DNA from: Lepidostoma basale
Taxonomy: Eukaryota; Arthropoda; Insecta; Trichoptera; Lepidostomatidae
DNA length: 64,000 nt
Direction of reading: 5' to 3'
NCBI GenBank assembly: GCA_022606425.2
Contig: JAHDVF020000590.1
Span: 1,054,001-1,118,000, forward strand
Position numbers and translations under genes: made by a program. The number at the start of each line of letters is the position of its first letter. Within the stretch, counting starts at the first letter, position 1. Below, one piece after another: positions 1 to 11,999 of this stretch. Below the pieces are notes generated by a model. The model searched no databases and was not told where the DNA came from. It worked only from the letters and a program-made list of their open reading frames with translations.

Positions 1-142
1 ACAAAAGTTGATTTTTTTTTAGCTAGATTGTAAAGGGGAAAAGTTTTTAATGTACTATGTACTAATGGAGAATAAGAAGGAATTTGGTTATTTATAACCT
101 TTAGTTTACATTTTAATGTATAATTTAATGTACCTTATATGA

Positions 143-192
143 TATATTATTGTTGCACCTGATGATGTCAACATAGGTTATATGAACAGAAC
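143..192 (+). repeat. Hammerhead-like Penelope remnant
   Basis: CTGATGA is at 159-165, followed by TGTCAACAT and AGGTTATATGAACAG. The order (GTTG before the core, then CTGATGA, then a GTCAAC arm) matches the loop of the fold-back at 20052-20210. The GAAA box is decayed and the long flanking arms are absent, so this is a partial copy. The rest of 1-229 is AT-rich with nothing else recognisable. Confidence 0.4.
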
Positions 193-229
193 AAAAGACA
201 AAGTTATTTAATTTAACAGTTTAAAAAGT

Positions 230-475
230 AATTTTTTTTGTTGAATCGCTCTTTACATCATTACAGCGCGAGCCAAATCGATGTAAAGGGTATATAGCTA
301 TGATAGTGATTCTCGAGACACGTGATAGGAAGCTAATCTCTCGCCATTTTGTTGTCACATGAATTCTTCATCAGACCAAAGATAATGTGACAATCACAGT
401 GCCATGACCGGGAATTGAAACTGGGACCTTCGGTGTGGCAGTCAAAGCACTAGCACTCGGCCAAGAAAGTCGTCG
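230..475 (-). repeat. tRNA-derived SINE (SINE-1), near full length
   Basis: On the minus strand the element has a tRNA-like head (about 475-395) with a B-box-like GGGAATTGAAACTGGGACC complement. A body follows with the conserved GAATTCATGTGACAACAAAATGG segment complement, and then a tail containing ACATCGATTTGGCTCGCGC and AAAGAGCGATTCAACAAAA. Other copies lie at 7143, 22575, 26820, 28496, 42160, 50640 and 54865. The head identifies it as RNA polymerase III derived. It is a dispersed repeat, not a tRNA gene. Confidence 0.7.
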
Positions 476-1597
476 TTGTGTTGTATTTTAAATGATACTA
501 ACAAATTTAAAAAAAAAACATTTATTTGTTCTTCACATTCTGCTTTCTATAGCATTAGGTTTTGGTAATTCTCGGAGCTGGTTCCTAAGATGCAGATATT
601 TAATTGTTTCGCTATTTTTAAGGTGGTCTTTTGCGTTATTCCCGGAGGTCAGTTGTTGGTTGGTACTTTATTTCCCACTTTGATTATCACTCTCTCAGAA
701 CACGTCCTGTCCGCAAGAAGAAACGTTTCCATTGCATAACATCTTCGACTTCGAATCTTCGAATTTATCACTATGTTTTGGAGTGTCGTCCTCGCAATGG
801 ATCTGAGAGTCCATATTTCTATGAATTTTAGGAGTCATTTTATTTTGATGATGTCAGCCTTCCTCTCAATTCCATGTGATTATAGGTCGAATGCATATTT
901 TGTAGATTCGCATATTGCTACTATTATTTATAATCACTTATAAAATATACTTTTCTTGTTCTTTTTTATATATTATACTTTGTTAACAACACCTGTACGA
1001 GTATACAAAGCAAATAAAAAATATATATTATATATAAAACATCTACAACACAAAGTATGGCGAACATAGAAGAAATTTACATAATATTTAACAATAGCTA
1101 ATTTACTCGGATTTTTTAATTTTACAAAAAAAATATACCAACTTAAATCTAAATATAATTACTTTACTGTCTTATGTTGTAATCTTTTCATATATTATAA
1201 AGAATTTAAATTAACAGATATTATTTAATTACATATAATAATATTATATAAAAAAAATGTTCATTCACTGTTATTATTACCCTATTAAAAGTAGAACAAA
1301 ATATAAATGTATATTGTTAAAATTTGTAGATCAATATTTAATGTTTTGGGTAGTATGTATAGTGTGGAGACAAAAAATGTCTCCGTATACGACAAGTATT
1401 ATATAAGTTGCCCTGGTAGCTATGTTAAATATAGGAAATTTAACAATCAATTTATTTCGCGATACTCATTATTTAACATTTACCATACTTTATAAAGAAC
1501 TGTTATTTTTCGTTATCAATAAAGTCAGCATAAGCTTGTTACCAACATTTTAAACAGAATGCTCTATCTATATACCATACATATCCAATATAAAATT
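476..1597. other. AT-rich stretch, no gene seen
   Basis: Only short chance open frames (60-66 codons) are present, with no splice context or family resemblance. Poly-A/T runs and no clear repeat structure. Confidence 0.6.
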
Positions 1598-1860
1598 CTA
1601 ACTAACTAACTAATATCAATTTCTAAAAATGGACTGCAACATTCAATATTTGATTTATTTAATCGGTCGTCCTCTATTTCTAGTTTCATGTACATCGTTT
1701 ACATATACTTTTTTTACTATTTGTTCTTCATTCAGTATTTCGATGTGTCCAAACCATCTTAACATTCCTTTTATTATTTTGTTCGTAACACTTATATTTG
1801 CACTGCATTCACTTCTTATATTTCCATTCGACCTCTATCAAACACAGATTTCCACGTATT
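1598..1860 (-). mobile_element. LINE fragment with (TTAG)n tail (LINE-T), truncated
   Basis: The fragment begins on the plus strand with (CTAA)n at 1598-1613, the complement of the TTAG tail. It then reads, on the minus strand, the decayed C-terminal region seen intact at 61213-61542 (GTRNRGRP-like and RWFGHMERMNEE-like stretches). Both ends are eroded. Confidence 0.65.
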
Positions 1861-2394
1861 TGTCTAAGAGATAAAATTCAGTGTGTACTCGTATATAAAC
1901 TAACACTTCCATCCCCTAAAAAGAATATTTAATGGTTAATTTATGAGTAGTAATACTATGATCAAAGATGTTTTATCAATGAAATTTTTTCCTAGTATTC
2001 TCTAGAAATATTTTATAATGTTTTTAGTATTTTTTTGTTTCATTTGTTCAATTGACTGCAAAAGTGTGTAATACACACTTTACATTCATACCAATGAACA
2101 CATGATTTTAAATTTACACAGTTGTTCGCGTATTATTTGACACATTTTTTCCATAACACGCAATAAATTATATCAACAAATTATTGTTATATTTAATTTG
2201 AATTCTATAATTTATAATATTAAAATATATATTTTTTAAAGTCACTAAAAGTTAAACTAAATATATATGAATTCAATAACATTACAATCGGCAATGTATA
2301 TGTAATTAAATGTGTCTGCTCTTATAAAATGAGTCAAATGAATAATCTAATTTAGTGATCGGACTTGTATTGTATCACACAATATTGTCCGTAT
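1861..2394. other. AT-rich stretch, no gene seen
   Basis: No open frame or repeat family recognised; probably unique intergenic sequence. Confidence 0.5.
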
Positions 2395-3050
2395 AGTGTC
2401 CTGGCAAAGCCCAAGGTGATGGGCTTGAAACCAACGTGGACGGCAACAGAATTGAGAATGTCCAAGAATATACGTACCTGGGGCACAATATTCGATTGGG
2501 CCGAGATAACCAAACCGCAGAGCTAAAAAGAAGAATTGGACTAAGCTGGGCAGCTTTCGGATACACGAGTTACATCCTTAACAACCGGAAAATACCAATC
2601 AACCTGAAACGAAAAGTCTATGAAGCCTGCGTTCTGCCAGTTGGTACTTTTGGTCTTGAAACTGTTACATTGCCCAAACAAAATGCCGAGAAACTGCGAG
2701 TGACCCAAAGAGCCATGTTAGGAATAAGCCTAAGAGACAGAACAGTGAGAGAAAAAACAATGGTCACTGACGTCATCCACTGGGTGGCGACTCTAAAATG
2801 GCGATGGCCAGGTCACGTAGCCAGAAGCTTAGATGAAAAGTGGACAAGAAGACTGCTGACTTGGAGACCGTGGACGGCAAAGAGAAGTACAGGGCGACCG
2901 CAACTACGGTGGAAGGATGATCTGAACAGACACGTCGGAATAACCTGGATGCCGTCTGCACAGGGCAGAGTTACATGGAAGCGAATGGAGGAAGCCTCTG
3001 TCCAGGAGTGGACGGGAATATGCCGAGGAAGAAGAAGAAGAAATATCACT
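2395..3050 (+). mobile_element. 5'-truncated RTE-like LINE, C-terminal ORF (family C)
   Basis: The open frame at 2436-3059 (207 codons) is the C-terminal part of a non-LTR reverse transcriptase. It has the YTYLGH thumb motif near its start, then KRKVYEACVLPVGTFGLET, a WRWPGHVAR stretch, GRPQLRWKDDL and a VQEW ending. The reverse-transcriptase catalytic region and endonuclease are missing, as expected from 5' truncation. The 3' end is a short (GAA)n tail that the frame runs into. A second copy lies inverted at 31865-32465. It is inactive as it stands. Confidence 0.85.
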
Positions 3051-3831
3051 AAATATTAAGTCGAATCCTTGTGGGAAAACTTTAAATTACCAAAGCCTAT
3101 AGGAAAATCAAAAGTAGCTTAAAAGACTTCAAGTAGAATAGTTGAAAATTACCTTTAATGAAATAATGTGTTTGAAATCAACTAGAATTATTTCGTCAGA
3201 CTTTGGGGATAAAAAAATCTATCGACACATAGACTTTTACTAAATTGAAACAGCTAATTTTCTACTATATTTTCGTTAAAGAGAAGATTATATAATATAT
3301 CCTAACATGTCACGAAAAAAATGCGGTAAAAATACTAGTTATGATTATTATGTTACTAAAAACAACCTGTCTTATTTTTAAGCAAGAGTGGTAATTGAAA
3401 GAAAGTAATAGAAAATATTTTGAAAATTGTATTTCGTTTTATTCCTCTTATTTTTTAGATTTGACTCGTTCAGCAGCTTGCTGCTATCTTTTGGTTACAA
3501 GTTTCTGAATCTTCTGATTCCCAGAAGATGGCAGAGAGAATAAAACTAAACGTATCTTATAAAAAAAATATTTTTTTCATTGTTTACAATGAATTTCTAC
3601 TAAGAAATTTCAATAAAAAAAATACTGTCTTGAATAATAAACGGTAAAAAATAAACGGTAAACGGTTAAATATGCTAATTGTTAAATATTATGTGGGAAA
3701 GATGATTTCAAATATGACTCTAAATAAAACAAAACGTGCATGTCTCTTGTGTGAAACACTTAATTCGTAGTCTGACATTATTAAAAATAATGTTAAAACA
3801 CTTACTATTATAGTATTTACACCATTTAGCT
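3051..3831. other. AT-rich stretch with one decayed fold-back
   Basis: About 3465-3545 resembles, inverted, the GATGGCAGCGAGCTGCC ribozyme-like family seen at 29605: CAGCAGCTTGCTGCTATC followed by an AGAAGATGGCAG arm. Nothing else is recognisable; the open frames are short. Confidence 0.45.
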
Positions 3832-3864
3832 CCGGCGCGAGCGAAACCGGTTGGTTAGTGTTTT
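3832..3864 (+). repeat. Hammerhead-like 3' half (GCGAAACCGGTTGG)
   Basis: GCGCGAGCGAAACCGGTTGGTTAG matches the GAAA-plus-helix-III half of the ribozyme-like elements at 31685 and (inverted) 37072. The CTGATGA half is not recognisable. Confidence 0.35.
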
Positions 3865-4367
3865 TAAATAATGTTTACATATGTATGCTATTATTATACG
3901 ATCAAGTGTACGCATCATTGCGATATTTTCCAATTTGTCACAGCTTGAATGCTAAATTTACGGTTCCTGAAGCCAGCTCAGGGCGCCAACAATCGGCCCT
4001 TGTTTGTTCAAATTTAACGCGCACGCTTGGCCTATATGCGCACGATAAATTGTGGAATATCTCACTTGTTCCAGCCGATAATTTAAATGAATATCTTCCA
4101 TATCCAAATGGTATATTGCTTAATTCCCTACGCACCAATCACGGCCGTCGTGATTTGATTAAGCACGATCAGGCGTTTTTACGATCGGAGCAACAATGAG
4201 CTCGCTGTGCCGAGGGTAGGACGCACAAGGTCCTAACGTTTCTGGGACACTTTTCAGATCATCCGATACTATCTTATGTTAATACAAAGGCAATAAAAAC
4301 TTCAAACATATTTAAATAACATGAAATGCAGTGTGAAAACGTATGTGATCGTCTTAATATATAAGTA
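3865..4367. other. Unique sequence with CpG-rich island, no gene assigned
   Basis: 3960-4230 is richer in CpG than its surroundings and belongs to no repeat seen in the window. A 113-codon open frame (3858-4199) crosses it but resembles nothing known and has no splice or start context. It could be regulatory sequence or chance. Confidence 0.3.
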
Positions 4368-4371
4368 AGAT

Positions 4372-5840
4372 TGTAACCAGACGGAAATTTCAAAAATTTT
4401 ATATTTATCCGCGCACCCGGCAAACTCTAAATATTAAGATATACATCTGGATACTCCCGCCGGCCGCCGCGCACGCAGTCCCACGGGCCTAGATCCCGAG
4501 CATTGCCGAACCAAGATTCCGGAGACACCCGAGCGCTTACCCGAGCCGTTAAAACTCTCCCTCGAGCGAACCAGCCGTTACGGATATCATCCCCTAATGA
4601 ATAGTTCCCGATTTATCCAGTAGAGGCGCTAATGTCTGAAGGATGTCTCACGCGTTCACCGACGAGGCGCTGCCCACCCGCATAGTAGTTCACCTTTAAC
4701 CCGATTTGGCGCTGACCTCATCAAGATTAGTTCATATTCAACTCGATTTGGCGCTGATACCATAAATATTAGTCCCAAAGTTTATCCCCAGAGCGGCGCT
4801 GCCATCGTCATCAGCAGAGTGGAGGGGACGAAGATCCAGAGCTCCAGAAGCCCTTTATAAGCCATACTAGGGCAGCCCGAAGCCACAGTTGGGGACGAGC
4901 CCCAGCACCGGGCGGAAGAAACCTGAAGAGAGGCCTCTCGCATTCGTAATAATGCCACACCTCCAAAGGAAGAACCGTGAAACCAACCTGAAGAGAGATC
5001 TCTAGCGCTCCGTAGTAGCGTAACGTCTCCAAGGGAAGACCCGGAAGAACCCGAAGAGAGGCCTCTCGCATTCGTAATAATGCCACACCTCCAAGGGAGG
5101 AACCTGAAACCAACCTGAAGAGAGATCTCTGGCGCTCCGTAGTAGCGTAAAGTCTCCAAGGGAAGGCACGGAAGGAACCACAGCGTCGGACGGATCCACC
5201 TGAAGAGAGACCTATCGCGCTCCGTTGTAGCGCGACGTCTCCAAGGGAGGACCCGAAAAGAGGAACCTGTAGAGATAATTGTATTCTCGTAAGGTAGAAC
5301 AGGGAGGGACCCCTGGTATCTGAATACGAAGTTTCCCTTGGCCTGAGCTACGTCCATTGCGAGCGCCAAGTAAATCGACAGTATAGGAAGCGGATAGCTC
5401 TTATCGCCACCCTTCGGTGATAACACTGCGAGGTAATATTCCTCCTCGGAATAACCCACCGCGCAATACGCTACCGCGTTCCTGAAAGGACCTGCGGCTC
5501 TTCGACGCCGGGGACAAATACGAGACCCGGACCACCCGCCTTCGTCCTATGTTAAAATGAACCTTTTGCCGGCCTCTACCCAGTAAGCCGATGTCCCGTA
5601 ATGCTAAGATCTTGTCGCTGACGGATTTAGTCAGTTTTCTGTGTTAGTTATAGAAAGACGACACAAGTAATGTTAATGTTTTCCGACTGTAATAAATGTA
5701 TTTTGTTTTATCACGATTGCACTAAATGTAGAATGAACCCACAATAAACATCTTAACCAACCCTTGGTTTTATTATCGAAGATCATTCCTTCGCACCCAA
5801 TTGTACGGGTGGCTTCCCACAAGGAGCAAAAAGTACTACA
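4372..5840. mobile_element. Solo LTR (1,469 bp) with 4-bp target duplication
   Basis: The element starts TGTAACC and ends TACTACA, so the termini are TG...CA with inverted TGTA/TACA. It is flanked on both sides by AGAT (4368-4371 and 5841-5844). It is GC-rich against AT-rich flanks, has AATAAA-type signals near 5690 and 5740, and has no gag or pol, so it is best read as a solo LTR left by recombination. Inside, 4921-5250 holds alternating repeats of about 60 bp (period about 130 bp for the pair). The long minus-strand open frame there (4782-5459) is a by-product of these repeats. BEL/Pao versus Ty3 cannot be decided without the internal region. Confidence 0.8.
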
Positions 5841-5979
5841 AGATTACATTTTCACTTTGAAAATGTTATATTATTTTAAACAATTATTCAATTATCAATT
5901 TATTAATTTTTTGCAAAATAACATCAGCTGAAGAAATTTTCACTAATGTTTTGATTGTATATTATCAAAATATTTATCG

Positions 5980-6830
5980 ACTAACACCGAGAAAGGACTG
6001 AAAATTAATAACGTTGTGATAAACAATATCAGATATGCCGACGACACTGTTTTATTAGCTGAAAGTGTCAGAGATCTTCAGGACCTCCTTAATCTTGTTG
6101 ATGAGTCCGGTAAAAGATAGGGGCTAACAATAAATGTCAGCAAAACCAAATGGATGACATTCGGACGGCTTGACTACAGTGGGTCAGTATTGCATTTGAA
6201 CGGCCGTAACGTTGAAAGGGTGGAAAATTTTAAATACCTCGGCAGCATACAAACGCAATCTCTTGACCCAGATGTAGAGATAAAATGCAGAATTGAGGCA
6301 GCAAGAGCTACGTTTAATAAAATGAAATCACTCTACTGCAATGACAACGTGAACTTGAAACTCCGCCAGAGAATGATCAAATGCTATGTGTTGTCTGTTT
6401 TATTGTGCGGGTGTGTAACTTGGACCCTGAAAGTTAACTTAATGAACATACTGGAAGCATTTGAAATGTGGCTCCATCGCCGAATGCTCAGAGTTCCCTG
6501 GACAGACATGGTTACCAATACCGAATTCCTGAGGCGAGCGAGAGTTGACAGGGAATTGTTATCAACTATCAAGGTTCGAAAGATCTCACATCTGGGTCAT
6601 ATACTACGTGGGGAAAAGTACCACCTTCTTCAACTGATATAGGAGGGGAAAATTGAGGGACGCCGAGGGCTCGGAAGGAGACAGATGTCCTGGCTGCGAA
6701 ACGTGAGGGAGTGGACCGGCATCCAAAGTGTGGAGGAGCTGTTCTGAGCGGCGCAGGACAGGGACAGTTTCGCCGAGGTGGTCGCCAACGTTGGGGGACC
6801 CGACAGGGCACTTGAAGAAGAAGAAGATAA
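5980..6830 (+). pseudogene. RTE-like LINE, reverse transcriptase C-terminal half (family A)
   Basis: Translation from about 6010 gives a YADD catalytic box (IRYADDTVLLAES). Then come the SKTKWMTF and FKYLGSIQ thumb motifs, a VLLCGCVTW stretch, and a C-terminal basic segment with GRRQMSWLRNVREW. There are in-frame stops near 6117, 6640 and 6745, and the element ends in GAAGAAGAAG at 6818-6828. The endonuclease and fingers are missing. Copies of the 3' end lie at 24405-24600 (plus) and 61600-61885 (minus). Non-functional. Confidence 0.85.
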
Positions 6831-6934
6831 TATTTATATAGTTTATATAATTTTGTCTGTTTTAAAAAAAAAAAATTGTATCATAAATTTAATTTGTTTG
6901 AATCATAAATTTAAAAGTGAGTTTAGGTTAAAAA

Positions 6935-7135
6935 AAATGGAATTTTATACAAATACAACTACCGTCAGATATTTATTGTTTCTTGAACATTTATGTAAAA
7001 CTTCATATAAAATTATTTATACGAATGAAGACGTCTGTTTACTGAATTTTTTATTATTATTTATGGGAATGACATGTTTTGTCTTTCTTAGGCATTATCA
7101 AATGTTTGATAATTTCTTATAAAGGCAAACCAAAA
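6935..7135. repeat. Penelope-type fold-back, left arm plus partial right arm
   Basis: ATACGAATGAAGACGTCTG, then ATGGGAATGACATG, TTTGTCTTTCTTAGGCATTATCAAA, then TGATAATTTCTTATAAAGGC. Read on the minus strand this is TTGATAATGCC...AAAACATGTCAT, the shared core of the fold-back family (see 20665-20890). The right arm is truncated by the SINE insertion at 7143. Confidence 0.6.
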
Positions 7136-7142
7136 ACTTATA

Positions 7143-7325
7143 TGACGATCTTCGTATCAGAGTGGTAAGAGCGCTGACTACCATACCGAAGGGCCTGGGT
7201 TCGATTCCCGGCGATGGCAGCGTGATTGTAACATTGCTTTGGTCTGGTAGAATTCACTTGACTATAAAGTGCCGATAGATTATCTACCTACCACATGTCA
7301 TGTGAATCAATATAATAAGTAATCA
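7143..7325 (+). repeat. SINE-1 copy, tail lost
   Basis: The tRNA-like head has an A-box-like GTATCAGAGTGGTAAGAGC and a B-box GGTTCGATTCC. The body follows (GTAGAATTCACTTGACTATAAAGTGCC), ending near AATCAATATAATA. The terminal AAAGAGCGATTC segment is missing. It lies beside the truncated fold-back at 6935-7135. Confidence 0.75.
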
Positions 7326-8404
7326 TCAATAATCTACATACTTATTTAGCCTAGACATCAATCTAGAAATATTTTTCACTATCTATATAAATAAAAGGCG
7401 ATCTTCCGGGTGTGTGTCGACTATTTCTGAGGTTATTCCTGAGCTGATCCTTCTGTATCTTGGGGAATGGACTAAGTGGAATTTAGCGGTCGTCATAGGC
7501 ATATTTTCGTTATTAATCGAGCTCTAATTAACTTTATAAATTAATCAATTAATTGAAAATTTTCGTAGTGCAAACGAATATAGACCTTAATGTTCGTATC
7601 ACCTGAGTATCAATCTTTTGAGTCTATATTCGTTTGACACGGTCTGGAGAGAATTCAGTCTCCATGTAATTTTGTGTAGTGGCAACAATGTGTTTTGCTT
7701 TCTGACAGTCCAATATATTGCGTTTTACTTTGGGATGTATAATACTTAATACGTTTTGCTTATTACGTACTAAAATAATTGGTTGTTTAATTGGTACAGT
7801 ATATTTTATTGGCCATATTTTAATGTACACTAATGCAGACAGGTAATTATACTTCTTAATTTTGGCGAGTATAATTTTTACGCGTCAATTTGAGGTTATG
7901 AACGAAATTTTATTTTTTCGTGTGGCTGAAACTTATTCGTTTCTCTTACGTTCGACGGTGATTACTTAATGATATTCGTTTTCTAGAGTTCTAGCCGTTC
8001 GATTGGTCACGTGGTCTCTGAACTGTCACAATCTCTGTACGTCGTAATATTTTGTAGGTATGAAGTTTCGGTACTTTTAGGTTATGAAGTTTTTGGGATT
8101 AAAAATATTCAATGATAATTAAATTGTTCAGGTTGTTTCAAAGGATGATAGCGAAAATATAAAATATTGGACGTCGAAGCTCTACAAGAATATGAAGAAA
8201 CTTGCTTCCGTAAGTATAATATAATATTTATATTTCTAATTCATAAATATATTTTCAGTTTATTCTATTTTGCTGTTTTCTTTATACGCATACTTTGGTC
8301 AGGGAAATTGTTACATTACCACAGCAACGGTAAGAAAGTTCTAATGATATACAATATGAATTACAATATGAATGAATGACACAATTCTTATGACTTTTTC
8401 CGTT

Positions 8405-8545
8405 TATTTCTAGGAAAATAAAGTAACGGATCAGAGATGGGACGAAAATTACCGATGCAGCGTGCAAAATAACTTCGTTAAAATGGAATTAGATCAATCA
8501 AACAACGGATGATCAGTGAATTAGATGTACCCTGGAGTGGCGAAT
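8405..8545 (+). mobile_element. RTE-like LINE fragment (family D) in the Helitron
   Basis: One frame reads about VTDQRWDENYRCSVQNN. Next to it are ITDAACKITSLKWNW-like residues, matching the KITD...LKWQWAGH block of family D at 42415-42716. The same block recurs at 12000-12260. Decayed and interrupted. Confidence 0.4.
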
Positions 8546-8556
8546 GAAAACCGGCT

Positions 8557-9053
8557 CATTTTTACATTACACATAAGCTACTTTTAGTAGTTTTCATTCA
8601 TATATGAAAATTCCATTATTAATTTCAGGTAAAGTTTTTAAATTTACAGTTTATAGACAATAATTAAGCACATTCCCAAACGTGCCACCTATATATCTGA
8701 ATTTTGTGTTGCTCGGGCTGCCTGAAATATGCTTCCTGCACGCCTCAGATGCATTGACAAGCCGACAGACTTTAATTCTCACCTAAAAACCCACCTTTTC
8801 AAATTATCGCATAAAATGGTAACAACGGTTGTCTGTATATCAATAAACAATATTATATCACATTTGCACAAAACATTCATATGTTTAGAGAAACAAAATT
8901 CTTGATTTTGTTGTCCATGAAATTCACATCAGAGCCAATAAAGTAAGTTTCTACGATCGTGATTTCGCTGTTGTTACATGCACCTTTCATGACTAAAAAC
9001 ATTGTCAAAGCGCCCTTGAGGTGAGCTATTCACGAAAACGGCGATTATCAGTT
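8557..9053 (+). repeat. Internal duplication, copy 1
   Basis: From ACATTACACATAAGCTAC to GAAAACGGCGATTAT the sequence repeats almost exactly at 10459-10976, with small indels. It includes a decayed LINE C-terminal peptide (LPARLRCIDKPTDF, HLKTHLFKLSHKM). A shorter neighbouring block, GGTCAGGGAAAT...ACAATAT, occurs at 8298 and again at 9178. Confidence 0.75.
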
Positions 9054-9259
9054 CCGTAAGTTCAATGTTTATATTTTGATATGTACAGGTTTAAATTTTG
9101 AATTAATTGGTTTATTTTGTATATATAAGAATATAGACAATTTATATGAAGGAGTCTGGTTGTAATGAATGCTTTTGTGGTCAGGGAAATATTAAAATTA
9201 CCACAGCAACGATAAGAAAGTTCTAATGATATACAATATCAATTTATTCGTTTTACTTA

Positions 9260-10005
9260 CGTGTCATTTTAGGTTATGACGTTTCGTTGTGTAATAATTA
9301 GTTAATTGGTATAATCTATTTTAATAATGTTGTTTTAATGTAAAATTGTTCTGGCAGGGCGAAAATCTATATCTTTGGGATTAGATATTAAGTTTTGATA
9401 AAATAATTGCCTGGTTGTGAGAGACCACTGGTCTAATGGGGATATTTTTGTATTGGGATTGAAATTATTTTGATAATGAGCCATATTGGTGCATCTGCAT
9501 GTTGCAATTCTTCTTTATTTTCCATTCCACTGAGTAATTCCAGCAGCACACATACCCAAATACACTATGAGTTACTTCAGCTGTTTTAGTTTTTCTCTGA
9601 AAACAAATGCTGTGATAGGTAAACATATCCTTATATGCAGCATTAGCTGCCTCAGTTAGAAGAGTCCAGTAATATTCCATTTTTGACCATTAAATTCTAC
9701 ATTATGCTGAGATTTAAAATATTCAAAGATAATGAAATTGATTTCAGGTTATTTCATTTGCTTGAGGATGGGGAAGACAACGCAGAAGATAATGGATTGC
9801 GCATGTGCAGAGGATGGGGAAAACAACGCAGAAGATACTGGAGTTCGCATGTCCAGAGGATGGATCCTACACTTCGATATATGCGTATCACAAGACAATG
9901 TTGTTATCTTTATGAACTAATTTGGAATGGTATGTACAGGTTTAAATTGGATTAATTGGTTTAATTCGTTACATAAGAATATAGACAATTTATGTTTACT
10001 ACTCC
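9260..10005. other. Helitron interior, no gene seen
   Basis: AT-rich filler. About 9765-9865 carries a roughly 54-bp imperfect tandem duplication beginning GAGGATGGGGAA. GTACAGGTTTAAATT at 9090 recurs near 9940. No convincing coding sequence. Confidence 0.5.
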
Positions 10006-10450
10006 ATGATACATTCTCATCTGTCTTACCTTTCCTGTATTTGGGGCTTTATTACAAAGAAGAAAGCTAATGAGATTCAGGTGATCCAAAATCGGGCTGT
10101 TAGAAATATTTTCCGTCTACCGTGGTACACTCATGTAAGGGCCCTATATTCTCAGACGAAAATAATTCCATTTCAAATCCATCCAAAATTAGAGATCACT
10201 AAAACTATAATACAAATAATAAAGTCATCAACGCGCTCTAATACTCGACCAATATTCAATACGGACGTACACCAACATGATACGCGCTCACAGAATAAGA
10301 AGCATTGCGTTCAACTAGATTCGGTGTAAAATCCTTACAATTTATAGCCTCTACAGAATTTAATAAACTCCTTAATGATTTAATAATGATGTCGAACCAA
10401 AAACTTCAATCTGATCAACTTAAAAGTAATTTTTACATTACATTTTTACA
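10006..10450 (+). mobile_element. CR1/jockey-group LINE, C-terminal fragment
   Basis: An open frame of 107 codons carries HSHLSYLSCIWGF and VIQNRAVRNIFRLPW, the typical block after the reverse-transcriptase domain in CR1/jockey-group elements. A frameshift near 10305 leads into FGVKSLQFIASTEFNKLLND. The family differs from the (TTGAT)n family at 39215. It is followed by duplication copy 2, which carries the last part of the same ORF. Confidence 0.7.
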
Positions 10451-10458
10451 TTTTTACA

Positions 10459-10976
10459 TTTTTACATTACACATAAGCTACTTTTAGTAGTTTTCATTCA
10501 TATATGAAAATTCCATTATTAATTTCAGGTAAGGTTTTTAAATTTACAGTTTATAGACAATAATTAAGCACATTCCCAAACGTGCCACCTATACGAGTAT
10601 ATCTGAATTTTATGTTGCTCGGGCTTTCACAGTAGTAGGTTCGTCCGCCTGAAATATGCTTCCTGCACGCCTCAGATGCATTGACAATCCGACAGACTTT
10701 AAATATCACCTAAAAACCCTCCTTTTCAAATTATCGCATAAAATGTTAACAACGGTTGTCTGTATATCAATAAACAATATTATATCACATTTGCACAAAA
10801 CATTCATATGTTTAGAGAAACAAAATTCTTCATTTTGTTGTCCATGAAATTCACATCAGAGCCAATAAATTAAGTTTCTACGATCGTGATTTCGCTGTTG
10901 TCGCATGCACCTTTCATGACTAAAAACAATGTCAAAGCGCCCTTGAGGTGAGCTATTCACGAAAACGGCGATTATA
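10459..10976 (+). repeat. Internal duplication, copy 2
   Basis: Direct repeat of 8557-9053. It contains the better-preserved peptide LPARLRCIDNPTDFKYHLKT, which reads as the end of the LINE ORF upstream. It also carries two extra short segments absent from copy 1 (near 10592 and 10625), so copy 1 probably has deletions. Confidence 0.75.
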
Positions 10977-11514
10977 CAAATTAAACAAACAAACAAACCA
11001 TCACGCCGTTTCCCCACAGGGGTAGGCAGAGAATGGACCATAACACTACTCTATCCTGGCAAACCTGTCTAGCTTCCTCCACATTCATACGAGTCATACA
11101 CGCATGTCGATTCCTCCGACTTCTAACATGACCAACCTTTAAAATCTGATTAGTTTAATTAATTTGACAAATTAATCAGATTAAAAGGTTTTATTAGTTT
11201 TATCGTTTTTGTAAAGAATTTTGACAGGTGTAGAAATAAATTTTTCATTTGTTCCAATGACAATTTGAATCATTTCTTCAATATTATTTTTAAGTTCTTG
11301 CTGGTTAAGTGCCTTACTACAGATAATTTTAAAAATGGTGGATACGTGTAACATAAATTAAATAAACACAAATGTCCGGATCGTCCAAGTCAACATGTGC
11401 AACATCGAAAAAAACATTATGTGTTATTACATTATGTGCTAAATTAAAAAACAGTGGAGACGTGGAACATATTATAAATTAAATAGACAATATGTGCACC
11501 GTCTAAAAAGAACA

Positions 11515-11792
11515 TTTTGTGTAAAATTATTTTTATTTTGTTATTTTATTTTATATCATTGTATTTTATATTATTTGTTTTAGATTTATTTTGTGGGTGT
11601 TGGACGGTCGAAGTGTGCGCGGGAGATGCCTATTGGTGGCGATGAGGTTCGCAACCCATCACACCGCGTCTCCCGCGGGGCGAAAAGAGAAGGATGGAGT
11701 GCCGCATCAGTAAAAGTGTGACAGTCCATTCTTTCTGCTTACCCTTTCGGGGAGACGGCGTGATGGTTAGTTAGTTAGTTAGTTAATTTGAC
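11515..11792 (+). repeat. SINE-T, short element with (TTAG)n tail
   Basis: A non-coding element of about 230-270 bp containing GCGCGGGAGATGCCTATTGG and GTTCGCAACCCATCACACC. Its last 70 or so bases (AGTCCATTCTTTCTGC through GACGGCGTGATGG) are the same as the 3' end of LINE-T, followed by TTAGTTAGTTAG. A near-identical copy is at 29705-29995. Inverted partial copies are at 22438, 40927 and 61973. Confidence 0.75.
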
Positions 11793-11999
11793 AAATTAGC
11801 CTAATTATTATTATTTTTATTATTATTATTATGCATATAGCATGAACTGCCTTTTATATGAAGAATATCTTCAGCAAACAAGTGAAAAACAGTTGTAATT
11901 CATTCATTGTATGGAAATTTGAATTTTGCCTTATGCGCCTCTTCGGTGTCCGCCTTATGGCAATTCAAATTTTTTTTTTTAATTCCAGGGCCCAAAATT

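Noticed and set aside
3858..4199. 113-codon plus-strand frame as a gene
   Set aside because: No family, weak start, AT-driven N-terminus; kept only as unassigned sequence.
4782..5459. 225-codon minus-strand open frame as a protein gene
   Set aside because: It lies inside the solo LTR and its length comes from the internal repeats; residues repeat with the DNA period.
7143..7215. tRNA genes at SINE heads (also 22690-22772, 28496-28572)
   Set aside because: A- and B-boxes are present but the cloverleaf does not close and the same SINE body always follows.
11762..11794. TTAGTTAGTTAG arrays as insect telomeric repeats
   Set aside because: The unit is the tetramer TTAG, not the pentamer TTAGG, and each array sits at the fixed 3' end of LINE-T or SINE-T copies.
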